Of a stretch of DNA of 64,000 nt, positions 24,640-33,070 are shown piece after piece. The translations under genes and the position numbers were made by a program. The stretch spans positions 1-64,000 of the forward strand of contig NZ_JANU01000013.1 in assembly GCF_001044395.1 (NCBI RefSeq), written 5' to 3'. Position 1 is the stretch's first letter, and every line of letters begins with the position of its first letter. Under the pieces are notes generated by a model that saw only the letters and a list, made by a program, of their open reading frames with translations, had not been told where the DNA came from and made no database searches. The stretch comes from Caenimonas sp. SL110 (GTDB lineage Bacteria; Pseudomonadota; Gammaproteobacteria; Burkholderiales; Burkholderiaceae_C).

Positions 24640-25605
24640 TCAGTCGAGCTTGAGTTTGGCCGTATCCACCACCCGCTTGTACACAGCGTATTCCCCCTTG
24701 ATCTGCTCACCGAACTGCTGCGGCGAGTTGGCAACGATGATGGAGCCGGTGTCTTCGATGCGCTTGCGCACTGCAGGGTCCTGCAGTGCCTTGATCACGG
24801 CGGCGTGGATCTTCTGAACGACGTCTGCCGGCATGCCCTTGGGACCGTAGATGCCATAGAACGCCATGCGGTTCACCGGCTCCAGTCCGACTTCCTTGAA
24901 GGTCGGCACATTGGGCAGCGCAGCCAGGCGCTGCGGGGCCGACACCACGATGGGGACCAGGCGCTTGTCCTTGATGAAGGGCAGCGTGGAAGGCAGGTTG
25001 TCAAAGATGATCGGCACCTGGCCGGCGACGGTGTCATTGAGCGCAGGGCCTGCGCCGCGATACGGAATGTGCGTGACGAAGGTGCTGGAGATGCTCTTGT
25101 AGAGCTCCATCTGCAGGTGGCCGATGCCGCCGGAACCCGACGACGCATACGAGTAGCGGCCCGGCGCACGCTTGAGCTCGGCGACGAAGGCCTTGTAATC
25201 CTTGGCCGGAAAGCTCGGATGAACCGCGATCACGTTGGGCGTGGCAGCGATGTTGATGATGGGCGTGAAGTCGGTCAGCGGGTTGTAGGGCACGCGGGGA
25301 TTGATGGCCGGATTGGCCGCCGTCGTGGAGACGGTGGCCATGCCCAGCGAATAGCCGTCGGGGGTTGCGCGCGCGGTCTCTGCCGCGCCGATCACGCCGC
25401 CACCGCCGGCCTTGTTCTCGACGATCACCGGCTGGCCCAGGGCCTTGCCCAGCGGATCGGCGATGACTCGGGCGATGATGTCGGTGGTGCCACCCGGTGC
25501 GAACGGCACCTGCAGCTTGATCACCTTGTTGGGGTAGGCCTGCGCGAACACCGGGCCGGCTGCCAGCGCAAACGCTGCAGCGGTGAAAATCCATTTGTTT
25601 GTCAT
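24640..25605 (-). CDS. Bug-family tripartite tricarboxylate transporter substrate-binding protein
   Basis: 321-residue periplasmic binding protein with a short signal ([21 protein letters not shown]) and typical Bug blocks: [58 protein letters not shown] and [17 protein letters not shown]. An AAGGAG site precedes ATG 25605. It stands alone with its own terminator and no transporter membrane genes nearby. The ligand is unknown. Confidence 0.9.
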   Translation of the reverse strand: MTNKWIFTAAAFALAAGPVFAQAYPNKVIKLQVPFAPGGTTDIIARVIADPLGKALGQPVIVENKAGGGGVIGAAETARATPDGYSLGMATVSTTAANPAINPRVPYNPLTDFTPIINIAATPNVIAVHPSFPAKDYKAFVAELKRAPGRYSYASSGSGGIGHLQMELYKSISSTFVTHIPYRGAGPALNDTVAGQVPIIFDNLPSTLPFIKDKRLVPIVVSAPQRLAALPNVPTFKEVGLEPVNRMAFYGIYGPKGMPADVVQKIHAAVIKALQDPAVRKRIEDTGSIIVANSPQQFGEQIKGEYAVYKRVVDTAKLKLD

Positions 25606-25717
25606 TGAAGCTCCTTGATTGGCTCGTTTTGAGTCAGCGAATCGTATAAGTCTTTGGGCTTCATGTTGTGCGTGCGAACCACAACCAAAGGTCTCCTTTT
25701 TAATTCATGGAGTCAAC

Positions 25718-26401
25718 ATGTCATTGCTCGGACAGGCGGCGCTCGCGATGTGGTGGGACATGGCGCCGGCGGCAAGGTCGGAGTTCGAAGACTGGCACGC
25801 CCATGAGCACTTTCCGGAGCGCATGGGCATTGCCGGCTTCATGCGGGGCACGCGATGGGCCAGCGCAACCGGTGGCGACGGCGTGTTCGTGATGTACGAA
25901 CTGCAATCGTGGGACACGTTGTCGTCCGCGCAGTACCTTGCGCGGCTCAATTCGCCCAGTGCCTGGTCGACGCGGATGATGCCGCATCACCGCAGCATGG
26001 TGCGCAGCCAGTGCCGTGTGCTGGAGAGCCGGGGCGGTGGCGTGGCAAGGCATGCGCTGACCCTGCGGCTATCACCGCAGCCCGGGCAGGAAGACGCACT
26101 GCGCGCGGCGCTGCGCTCGCTCATCGATAGCCTGGTGATGCGGCCCGGCGTTGTCGGCGGGCATCTGCTGCGCAACGAGACGCCTGCCATTGCACAGACG
26201 ACCGAGCAGGTGATCCGCGGCTTGTCGGACCAGGCGGCCGACTGGGTGCTGGTGATGGTCGGCTATGACATCGCCGTGCTGGAGCAACTGGCGCAAACGG
26301 AGCTTGGCGCGCAGGCAGAGGCAACCCAGGGCGCAAAGCCCGGGCCAGTGCAAGCCCTCTACACCCTCGCGTATTCGGCCACGCCGGGTGACCTCGCGTG
26401 A
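25718..26401 (+). CDS. Hypothetical protein with EthD/dimeric alpha-beta barrel-like region
   Basis: 227-residue protein. Its opening (AMWWDMAPAARSEFEDWHAHEHFPERMGI) resembles the small EthD-like/dimeric alpha-beta barrel fold, and a second similar half (HALTLRLSPQPGQEDALRAALRS) suggests two such units. No catalytic signature is evident. ATG 25718 has GGAG upstream. Its stop overlaps the GTG of the next gene by 4 bases (GTGA, 26398-26401), so the two are co-translated. Confidence 0.55.
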   Translation: MSLLGQAALAMWWDMAPAARSEFEDWHAHEHFPERMGIAGFMRGTRWASATGGDGVFVMYELQSWDTLSSAQYLARLNSPSAWSTRMMPHHRSMVRSQCRVLESRGGGVARHALTLRLSPQPGQEDALRAALRSLIDSLVMRPGVVGGHLLRNETPAIAQTTEQVIRGLSDQAADWVLVMVGYDIAVLEQLAQTELGAQAEATQGAKPGPVQALYTLAYSATPGDLA

Positions 26402-26928
26402 ACGCTCCCGTTCGCCTGCCGTATCTGCAGGGCTACTCACCGGAGTTGCTCGCCCAGGTGCGCGGACTGATTGATGCGGGCCGGCTGGCCGAGACAGTGG
26501 CGCGGCGCCATCCTGAGATGCACGAGGTGCGCACCGAGCGCGCCCTGTACGACTACGTGCATGAGCTCAAGTCGAGCTACATGCGAAGCGCGCCGCCGAT
26601 CGCGAAGGTGGCGTACGACCCCACGCTCCATGTGCTGAAGAACGCACTGGGCACGCACAGCGCCGTCTCGCGGGTGCAGGGCGCGCGCCTGAAGGCCAAG
26701 CGCGAAATTCGCATTGCGACCTTGTTCAAGGAAGCGCCCGCCGATTTTCTTCGCATGATCGTCGTGCATGAACTCGCGCACCTCAAGGAGCGCGACCACG
26801 ACAAGGCCTTCTACTCGCTTTGCCAGCACATGGAGCGCGACTATCACCAGCTCGAATTCGATTTGCGGCTTTGGCTGACAGCGCGCGAGCTTGGCGCGGC
26901 CCCCGCGATGCCGCCGTCCCCCGCATAA
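26398..26928 (+). CDS. YgjP-like/M48-type zinc metallopeptidase
   Basis: 176-residue cytoplasmic protein with a gluzincin motif HELAHLKERDHDKAFY, in which HExxH plus a downstream His follow the YgjP (PF01863, DUF45) arrangement. A preceding REIRIATLFKEAPADFLRMIVV segment is also family-like. YgjP proteins resemble SprT/M48 peptidases, and their physiological substrates are unknown. The start is GTG 26398, overlapping the preceding stop. It is followed after seven bases by a GNAT-like gene. Confidence 0.75.
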   Translation: MNAPVRLPYLQGYSPELLAQVRGLIDAGRLAETVARRHPEMHEVRTERALYDYVHELKSSYMRSAPPIAKVAYDPTLHVLKNALGTHSAVSRVQGARLKAKREIRIATLFKEAPADFLRMIVVHELAHLKERDHDKAFYSLCQHMERDYHQLEFDLRLWLTARELGAAPAMPPSPA

Positions 26929-26935
26929 TCTTTCG

Positions 26936-27244
26936 ATGAATGAAGTTACCGTTTCCGACAATCCCTCAGCCCACCGGTATGAAGCCATGATGGACGGCGA
27001 GCTGGCCGCCTTCGCCGACTACGAATCGCAGGCCGGCGCGCTGCTGCTTCCCCACACCGAAGTGCTGCCCAAATTCGAGGGCAAGGGCGTGGCATCGAAG
27101 CTCGCCAAATTCGTCCTGGCGGATGCGCGCTCGCGCGGCCTGCAGGTGATTCCCGCGTGCGAGTTCATGGCGGGCTATATCCGCAAGCACCCCGAATACC
27201 TGGATCTCGTGTCGGCTGAGAGCCGCAGCACCTACAAGCTCTAG
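26936..27244 (+). CDS. Small GNAT-fold N-acetyltransferase (YjdJ/Gtn type)
   Basis: 102-residue protein of the short acetyltransferase family PF14542: HTEVLPKFEGKGVASKLAKFVLADARSRGLQVIPACEFMAGYIRKHPEY. It has the GKGVASKL acetyl-CoA pyrophosphate loop and the conserved PxCxF-YIxxHPEY end. The acceptor is unknown. ATG 26936 is seven bases after the metallopeptidase gene, making it the last gene of a three-gene unit. Its stop lies within a near-perfect 16-bp tandem duplication (27244-27275) shared with the next, convergent gene. Confidence 0.8.
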   Translation: MNEVTVSDNPSAHRYEAMMDGELAAFADYESQAGALLLPHTEVLPKFEGKGVASKLAKFVLADARSRGLQVIPACEFMAGYIRKHPEYLDLVSAESRSTYKL

Positions 27245-27263
27245 CAGTTACGAATTCTGGCAG

Positions 27264-27566
27264 TTACGAGTTCGGGAACGCAGCGCTGAAGGCTTTGCAG
27301 AACGCAGGCGTTCCGCTCAATGTGAGCGTGAGTGTTGTGAGCAATCCATCTTCGGATTGGTTCAGCTCGTAGTCCCATTCACCGCCGTCGTCCAGCGCTG
27401 CGGCCACACCGAATGCAGCCGCACTCCAGGCCAGCACCGCCTGCACTTCGGCATTCATGGCTGCCACGTGATGGGCCGACACCGAGGCTACCGAGGCCAT
27501 CGCGTCGAAGCTGCCGTTGCCCGACTCTTCATCGCTGAAGTCGAACAGCAGGTACTCGAGTTGCAT
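27264..27566 (-). CDS. Hypothetical small acidic protein
   Basis: 100-residue product, MQLEYLLFDFSDEESGNGSF..., with a predicted beta-start, a central helical Ala-rich part and LSGTPAFCKAFSAAFPNS at the end. No signal peptide is visible and I know no named family. An ATG at 27587 would add seven residues. It lies 10-31 bases after the alpha/beta hydrolase gene on the same strand and is probably co-transcribed with it and the DUF3597 gene. Confidence 0.6.
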   Translation of the reverse strand: MQLEYLLFDFSDEESGNGSFDAMASVASVSAHHVAAMNAEVQAVLAWSAAAFGVAAALDDGGEWDYELNQSEDGLLTTLTLTLSGTPAFCKAFSAAFPNS

Positions 27567-27597
27567 GGATTGAACGCCGCGTGTCATCTGTTGAGCG

Positions 27598-28713
27598 TCA
27601 GGTGAGCCACTTGCGAAGCCTGGCGTACACCGCCTCGCTCGCCAGCAAGTCGAGATGTCCAACGCCGTTGGCAACGAAGGTGCGCGAAGCTGCAATTCCC
27701 AGCCGTTTCGATGGCTTGGTGCTGTGGCCCAGTGCGCTATCGACGGCGACGAGGCCATCGCCGCGCCAATCGCCTTTTGCCGACTGGCCCAGCGCACCTG
27801 CGACCGCGAAGCACGCGATGTGCGGCGGCAATGGCGACACCTCCCCGTGTCGCAGATCGGTGATGCCCGCACTGCGCAGCCCCGACAGGCGCGTGAATGG
27901 CGCGAGGTACGGGCTCACCCCCAGCCCGCGATGCAGCCAGTTGCCGCCCCGCTCCAGGGCCGCACCGTGATAGGGCGTGCCGAGCGAAACAATGTGATCG
28001 AGATGGCGGGGCCACGCCATGCCGGCAGCCAGCGCGTGATGCACCGCGTTGCGCAGAACCAGCCCGCCCATGCTGTGGCCGATGAGGGTGAAACGCTCCA
28101 CCGGCACAGGCCAGTTCGCAAGCGTCGTTTCAAGCAGCGTTGCAAGCGCAGCGCCGTTGTCTTGGATGTGAAGGCCGGTGTTGTAGCGCAGGTACATGGG
28201 GCTGTAGCCCAGCGATGCAGCCAGTGCCTGCCCATGATCGTGTCCGCCCCGGGTCCATTGCTGTTCGTTCATGCAAAGGCCATGCACCAGCAACAGGGGC
28301 CGGGGACCAGGGGCGCTGCAACGCCGCAACTGCATGTCGATGGCCAGGGGATTTGCGGTACGCGCGAGGTGGTCGCCGACCACGCCGTTGAGTGCGCTCA
28401 CGATCGCGTCGCGCTGGACGGCATCGCTTTGGCCGCCGTCTGATATGCCTGCATCGGGCTTTGCCAGGAGTTGCTCAACGCCGGCCAGTGCCACGTCCAG
28501 CGCCTTGCCGACCAGCCCGGCCGTGCCGTGGATGGATCGATAGACCAGCCCGCTGATGCCGCGCAGCGGACGTTGTTCATGACTGCCAAGAGGCGGCGCG
28601 AGGCGCACCACGCTGCCGTGCACGCCTTCAACAATGCGTGTCACGCCCTTGACGCCGTCAACGGCAAGCCGCACGCCGCCGCGCAAATCTGCGAAGCGGC
28701 GGGGTGTCGTCAA
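27598..28713 (-). CDS. Alpha/beta hydrolase (lipase/PGAP1-like)
   Basis: 371-residue protein. The hydrolase core begins near residue 135 with PLLLVHGLCMNEQQW (oxyanion strand), then TLIGHSMGGLVLRNAVHHAL (nucleophile elbow, GxSxG), SLGTPYHGAALE and a late FVANGVGHLDLL with the likely catalytic His. The first 130 residues are a helical extension of unknown role. The best start is TTG 28713, whose TTGA overlaps the stop of the DUF3597 gene. The frame is open to 28782, but that would overlap DUF3597 by 70 bases. A lipase or esterase acting on lipids or acyl esters is likely. Confidence 0.75.
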   Translation of the reverse strand: MTTPRRFADLRGGVRLAVDGVKGVTRIVEGVHGSVVRLAPPLGSHEQRPLRGISGLVYRSIHGTAGLVGKALDVALAGVEQLLAKPDAGISDGGQSDAVQRDAIVSALNGVVGDHLARTANPLAIDMQLRRCSAPGPRPLLLVHGLCMNEQQWTRGGHDHGQALAASLGYSPMYLRYNTGLHIQDNGAALATLLETTLANWPVPVERFTLIGHSMGGLVLRNAVHHALAAGMAWPRHLDHIVSLGTPYHGAALERGGNWLHRGLGVSPYLAPFTRLSGLRSAGITDLRHGEVSPLPPHIACFAVAGALGQSAKGDWRGDGLVAVDSALGHSTKPSKRLGIAASRTFVANGVGHLDLLASEAVYARLRKWLT

Positions 28714-29129
28714 TCGAGCAGGTTCGCAGGAACGTTGCCGCCGTTGGCAGCGAGACGGGCCATCACCTGCTTGTGCAGCCACATGTTCATCTTGGCCGAG
28801 TCATTCATCAGGTCGGCGGGTGCGCCCAGTTCCTTGGCCAGTTCCTTGCGGCTTTCGAGGCTGCTGTCGATGTCCAGCAGCTTCATCAGGTCCACGATGG
28901 ATGTCTGCCAATTGAGCTTCTGCGAATTGGCGGCGGCCTTTTGATTGAGCTGCGCGACCACGTCCACCTGCGAGATCGGCTTTGCGGCAGCGGCTCCAGG
29001 TGCGAGACCCGCACCCATCGAAGTGGTGTCGGGTGCCTTCGGCGGAATCGGCGTGCGAAGCATTTCCTCGACCTTGTCCGCGCCTGCATCAAAACCGAGT
29101 TTGTCCAGAATCTTGCTGAAAAATCCCAT
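28710..29129 (-). CDS. DUF3597 domain protein
   Basis: 139-residue protein of the DUF3597 family. It begins MGFFSKILDKLGF, has a Pro/Ala linker and then a helical domain: VDVVAQLNQKAAANSQKLNWQ..VDLMKLLDIDSSLESRKELAKEL and MNMWLHKQVMARLAANGG, with the conserved W-x-x-SIVDLMKLL block. The function is unknown, though structures suggest a small helical, possibly peptidoglycan- or LysM-associated domain. It is coupled by a 4-base overlap to the alpha/beta hydrolase gene. Confidence 0.8.
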   Translation of the reverse strand: MGFFSKILDKLGFDAGADKVEEMLRTPIPPKAPDTTSMGAGLAPGAAAAKPISQVDVVAQLNQKAAANSQKLNWQTSIVDLMKLLDIDSSLESRKELAKELGAPADLMNDSAKMNMWLHKQVMARLAANGGNVPANLLD

Positions 29130-29248
29130 GTGTTTCTCCTTTGAAGGACTACACGTTACATCGTTACGAGCGCTTGTGCGGCCTCGCGTAACTTTTTGTT
29201 GGGCCTTGCGTGCGAGGCTGTAGATTCCCGTTGATGGAGGGCTTCCAC

Positions 29249-30187
29249 GTGCAAGGCATGAACCGGTTTTTGAAGTTTAGTGAGGCGGTGTCCAGGGCGC
29301 AAGCCGAAGGCCGCGCCATTGTCGCGCTGGAGTCGACCATCATTGCGCACGGCATGCCCTGGCCGCAAAACGTGAGCACCGCGCGCGAAGTGGAAGCCAT
29401 CATTCGCGAGCTGGGTGCAGAGCCCGCCACGATTGCTGTCATCGATGGGCGCATCTGCATCGGGCTTGATGATGGGCAGCTGGAATTGCTGGGCAGCTCC
29501 GGCCATGCCCACAAGGTGAGCCGGCGCGACCTGCCGGCGGTAGTGGCAAGCGGCGAGTTGGGCGCGACGACTGTGGCAGCGACCATGATCTGCGCGGCGC
29601 TTGCAGGCATCGAGGTGTTTGTGACGGGTGGCATTGGCGGCGTGCATCGGGGCGCATCGGAAACATTCGATATTTCGGCGGACCTGCAGGAGCTGGCCAA
29701 CACATCCGTTGCCGTTGTGTGCGCAGGCGCCAAGTCGATCCTGGACATCGCACTCACGCTCGAATACCTGGAAACGCACGGCGTGCCGGTGCTCAGCTGC
29801 GGGCAGGACAACTTCGCCGCGTTCTACACGCGCGACAGCGGCTTTCGCGCGGACTATCGGCGGGACGATGCAGCCGATCAGGCGCGTTTCATTCGCACGA
29901 AATGGGACCTTGGGCTGACGGGCGGCGTGGTCTTGAGCACGCCAGTTCCGCAAGCCGCGCAGATGCCTGCAGGCGAGATCGATGCCATCACGCAGGCGGC
30001 GCTCGAAGAGGCGCAAGCGCAGGGCATCACCGGCAAAGCCGTCACGCCGTTCCTGCTGGCCCGTATCAAGGCATTGACGCAAGGGCGCAGCCTTGCGACC
30101 AACATTGCGCTCGTCAAGCACAACGCCGAAGTCGGCGCGCGGCTCGCGATTGCCCTGCATACTTCGGCGCAAGGAACCAGGCCATGA
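29249..30187 (+). CDS. psuG: Pseudouridine-5'-phosphate glycosidase
   Basis: 312-residue cytoplasmic enzyme cleaving pseudouridine 5'-phosphate to uracil and ribose 5-phosphate. Family blocks are seen in order: IVALESTIIAHGMPWPQN, GRICIGLDDGQLE, KVSRRDLPAVVASGELGATTVAATM, VFVTGGIGGVHRGA (Mn/ligand region), VCAGAKSILDIALTLEYLET and NIALVKHNAEVGA. GTG 29249 sits seven bases after GGAGGG; ATG 29234 or 29258 are alternatives. No pseudouridine kinase (psuK) is nearby. The stop overlaps the cupin start as ATGA. Confidence 0.9.
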   Translation: MQGMNRFLKFSEAVSRAQAEGRAIVALESTIIAHGMPWPQNVSTAREVEAIIRELGAEPATIAVIDGRICIGLDDGQLELLGSSGHAHKVSRRDLPAVVASGELGATTVAATMICAALAGIEVFVTGGIGGVHRGASETFDISADLQELANTSVAVVCAGAKSILDIALTLEYLETHGVPVLSCGQDNFAAFYTRDSGFRADYRRDDAADQARFIRTKWDLGLTGGVVLSTPVPQAAQMPAGEIDAITQAALEEAQAQGITGKAVTPFLLARIKALTQGRSLATNIALVKHNAEVGARLAIALHTSAQGTRP

Positions 30188-30603
30188 ACGACGCACCCCT
30201 CAAAGTCACGCGCAGCGGCGAGCAGCCGCTGATCCGGGGACAGGCTGATTACTTCACCGGCACCGTGGAGATCGACACGCCGTTTCGCGCCGACAGCCCG
30301 GGCCGCGTGAGTGGCGGCCACATCAGCTTCAAGCCGGGCGCGCGCACGGTGTGGCACTCGCATCCTTTGGGCCAGACGCTGGTTGTCACGCGTGGCGCCG
30401 GATTCGTTCAGCGCTGGGGCGGGCCTGTGCAGGCCATCGGACCCGGCGATGTGGTCTGGATTCCTGCTGATGAGAAACACTGGCACGGTGCCACTGCAAC
30501 CGAGGGCATGAGCCATGTGGCGATCACCGAGCACCAGGACGGCAAAACCTCCGACTGGTTGGAGCCCGTGAGCGAAGCTCAATACAGCGGTGCGGATTCC
30601 TAG
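30184..30603 (+). CDS. Single-domain cupin protein
   Basis: 139-residue cupin_2 protein with both metal motifs: GARTVWHSHPLGQTLVVTRG (HxH...) and GDVVWIPADEKHWHGAT, followed by MSHVAITEH. Its cupin resembles the carboxymuconolactone decarboxylase-associated type. ATG 30184 overlaps the psuG stop (ATGA), so it is co-translated. Its TAG lies inside the palindrome CTAG (30600-30603), where it overlaps the stop of the convergent MBL gene. Its role with psuG is unclear. Confidence 0.75.
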   Translation: MNDAPLKVTRSGEQPLIRGQADYFTGTVEIDTPFRADSPGRVSGGHISFKPGARTVWHSHPLGQTLVVTRGAGFVQRWGGPVQAIGPGDVVWIPADEKHWHGATATEGMSHVAITEHQDGKTSDWLEPVSEAQYSGADS

Positions 30604-31688
30604 CGCAGCCCTTCCCACCACCTGCGGTTTTCGCGCGGCTTGCCCAGCGTGAGCACTTCGCCGATTTCGGGCGTGGCGAGGTTGATGCCTTTTTTCTGCG
30701 CCAGCGCAGCGACGCGTTCCAGCGGGTCTTTCCAGGTATGGAAGGCGAGATCGAAGGTACTGTTGTGCACCAGGTACAGCGTGCGCGCGCCCAGGTCCTG
30801 GAAAGCCTGCACCGTTTCCTCGGGAGACATGTGAACGGTGGGCCAGTAGGTGTCGTAGGCGCCGTTTTCCATCAGGGCAATATCGATGGCGCCCAGGCGC
30901 TTGCCGATTTCCCTGAACCCCGGAAAGTAGCCCGAGTCTCCACTGTAGAAAATACGCTCGTTGCCGCTCTTGATGCCCCATGCCGCCCACAGCGTCTTGT
31001 TGCGATCGGTCAGCGTGCGGCCCGAAAAATGCTGCGCAGGCGCGGCCGTGAGATGCACGTCGCCCACCTGCCGCTCCTGCCACCAGTCGAACTCTTCAAT
31101 GCGGTCGGCAGCCACGCCGTAGTCACGCAATCGCGCGCCCACACCCAGCGGCACGTAGTAGCGCTTGACGCGCTCTTTCAACGCCTCGATCGTCGGCACG
31201 TCGAGATGGTCGTAGTGATCGTGGGACAGGATGAGTCCCTCGATTTCCGGCACATCGTCCAGCGAAACCGGCGGCACATGAAATCGCTTGGGGCCGGCCC
31301 ATGAGACAGGAGAGGTGCGCAACCCGAAGACCGGGTCGATCAGCCACCACTTGCCGCGCAGCTTGAGCAGGTGCGACGAGTGGCCCAGCCGGATGATGTG
31401 GTTGGACTGCTCGTCGAGCGCCGCGAGCGCGGCCCTGTCGAGCATTCGCACGGGCACCGGGTCCACCGGCACCGTGCCGTGCTTGGTCTCCAGCAGCATC
31501 CGCGACCAGATCGCCCAGGCCGACCGGTGGGGCTTCAGGTCCGGGTTGGGCGGGTTCTGGAAGGTGCAGTCTTTCGCGGAGAACTGGGGCGACTTCAGAT
31601 AGCGCGCATCGCATTCCTGTGCAGCTGCTGCGACTGGTGCCAGCATGACCAGTAGCGAGAGGAAACAGCGCAAGGAGATACGTTTCAT
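30600..31688 (-). CDS. Exported MBL-fold metallohydrolase (UlaG/NAPE-PLD-like)
   Basis: 362-residue protein with signal peptide MKRISLRCFLSLLVMLAPVAAAAQ, so probably periplasmic. Residues about 90-330 form a metallo-beta-lactamase fold with the metal motif LSHDHYDHLD, an AQHFSGRTLTDRN region, YSGDSGYFPGF and MENGAYD, and a late LVHNSTFDLAFH. This pattern matches NAPE-PLD/RomA-like MBL hydrolases acting on phosphodiesters or lipids. The start ATG 31688 follows an upstream open frame to 31919 that I treat as non-coding. It is tail-to-tail with the cupin gene. Confidence 0.8.
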   Translation of the reverse strand: MKRISLRCFLSLLVMLAPVAAAAQECDARYLKSPQFSAKDCTFQNPPNPDLKPHRSAWAIWSRMLLETKHGTVPVDPVPVRMLDRAALAALDEQSNHIIRLGHSSHLLKLRGKWWLIDPVFGLRTSPVSWAGPKRFHVPPVSLDDVPEIEGLILSHDHYDHLDVPTIEALKERVKRYYVPLGVGARLRDYGVAADRIEEFDWWQERQVGDVHLTAAPAQHFSGRTLTDRNKTLWAAWGIKSGNERIFYSGDSGYFPGFREIGKRLGAIDIALMENGAYDTYWPTVHMSPEETVQAFQDLGARTLYLVHNSTFDLAFHTWKDPLERVAALAQKKGINLATPEIGEVLTLGKPRENRRWWEGLR

Positions 31689-31795
31689 CCGGGGACCTTT
31701 GTAACGGGTGCGCCGAGCATAGCGGCGCCAGCATTTTTGCGTGCGCGAGGCACGCACATCCAATTTGCATGTGGTCAAATGATTCGACACCCCAC

Positions 31796-33070
31796 ATGGC
31801 CATAGACGTACCGACCATGACAGCCCTGCGCACCGTTCGGCGCACCCCCCTGTCCGATACAGCAACGATCCAATCCCTGGTGGGATCTGCGGTCCGGCTG
31901 GCGGCCGTCCAGCATTCACGCCTGCTCGATTCGCAACCCGAAGAGGCCTTTGACAGCCTGTCGCGGCTGGCTGCGCGACTGCTGGGGGCGCCAGCGGCTT
32001 TTCTGTCGGTGGTGGACGCCGATCGCGATTTCTACAAGAGCCATCACGGCTTCGGCTCGCCGCTGGCCGAAGAGCGCCAGCTAGCAGGCCGCACGTTTTG
32101 CCATTACGCGCTGGAAGGCGATGGGCCGCTGGTCATCGACGACACGCACGCTCACGAGGTGTGGCGCGCCGTGCCCACCGTCCAGTCCCTGGGTGTGCGC
32201 TCCTACATCGGCATCCCGATCTTTGTGGATGAGCAGGTCATCGGCAGCTTCTGTGTGATCGACATGCGGCCCCGCGCCTGGACAGCCGATGAGATCGAAA
32301 CCATGCGCCAGCTCGGTGCATCGGCAGCGCGCGAGCTGGGCTTGCGAAGCGCCCTGGCAGCCGCGCGCATCGAAGCTGCGCGGGCCAATGCGCTTGCGCT
32401 CGCGCGCGAGGAAGTCATCGCGGTTGTCGCGCATGACTTGCGTACGCCACTGCAGGTGTTGTCGCTTGGAACCCAGGTCGTGCAGCGCGCGTTGCTCGGC
32501 CAGCAAGAGAGCACCACGGCGCGCATGCTCAAGGCGGTGGAGGCCATGCGGACCATGGCGGACAGCCTCTTGTCCACCAATGCGCTCATGGCGCCGGCGG
32601 CTCAGGGGTTCCAGCCGTTTGACAGTGCCGAGCTTGCTCGCGATGCGATGAGCATGATGGCGCCCATTGCCGAGCGTGCGTCCATCAGCATCGTCGCAGG
32701 CGTGCTGCCCAGCGCGACCATACGCATCGACTACGCACAGATGCTGCGCGTGCTGGGAAACCTCATCGGCAACGCCATCAAGTATTCGCCGCCGGGCAGT
32801 GAGGTGCGTGTGAGCGCCGAACGTGCCGGCTCCAGCCTGACGCTGGAGGTGCGCGACAACGGCAAGGGCATGACGCAGGACGAACTCTCGCGTGCGTTCG
32901 AGCGCGGCTGGCAGGGCGTGGAGGGCATGGCCCGCGGCGATGGCGCGGGGCTCGGCCTGGCCATCGCGCGCACGCTGGTCGAGCAGCACGATGGCGCCAT
33001 TTCAATCGCCGGCGCGCCGGGCGTCGGCACCACGGTGACGATCACGCTGCCTTGCGATCGCGCAGCCTGA
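31796..33070 (+). CDS. Cytoplasmic GAF-domain sensor histidine kinase
   Basis: 424-residue soluble kinase without membrane segments. Residues about 35-190 form a GAF domain (FDSLSRLAARLLGAPAAFLSVV, FCHYALEGDGPLVIDD, IPIFVDEQVIGSFCVID). The HisKA H-box VVAHDLRTPLQVL comes next, then a HATPase domain with N box NLIGNAIKYSPPG, G1 DNGKGMT and GAGLGLAIA. No adjacent response regulator gene is present, so it is an orphan kinase. Start ATG 31796 is uncertain (31769 or 31817 possible). Its 3' end overlaps the convergent TIM-barrel gene by 29 bases. Confidence 0.85.
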   Translation: MAIDVPTMTALRTVRRTPLSDTATIQSLVGSAVRLAAVQHSRLLDSQPEEAFDSLSRLAARLLGAPAAFLSVVDADRDFYKSHHGFGSPLAEERQLAGRTFCHYALEGDGPLVIDDTHAHEVWRAVPTVQSLGVRSYIGIPIFVDEQVIGSFCVIDMRPRAWTADEIETMRQLGASAARELGLRSALAAARIEAARANALALAREEVIAVVAHDLRTPLQVLSLGTQVVQRALLGQQESTTARMLKAVEAMRTMADSLLSTNALMAPAAQGFQPFDSAELARDAMSMMAPIAERASISIVAGVLPSATIRIDYAQMLRVLGNLIGNAIKYSPPGSEVRVSAERAGSSLTLEVRDNGKGMTQDELSRAFERGWQGVEGMARGDGAGLGLAIARTLVEQHDGAISIAGAPGVGTTVTITLPCDRAA

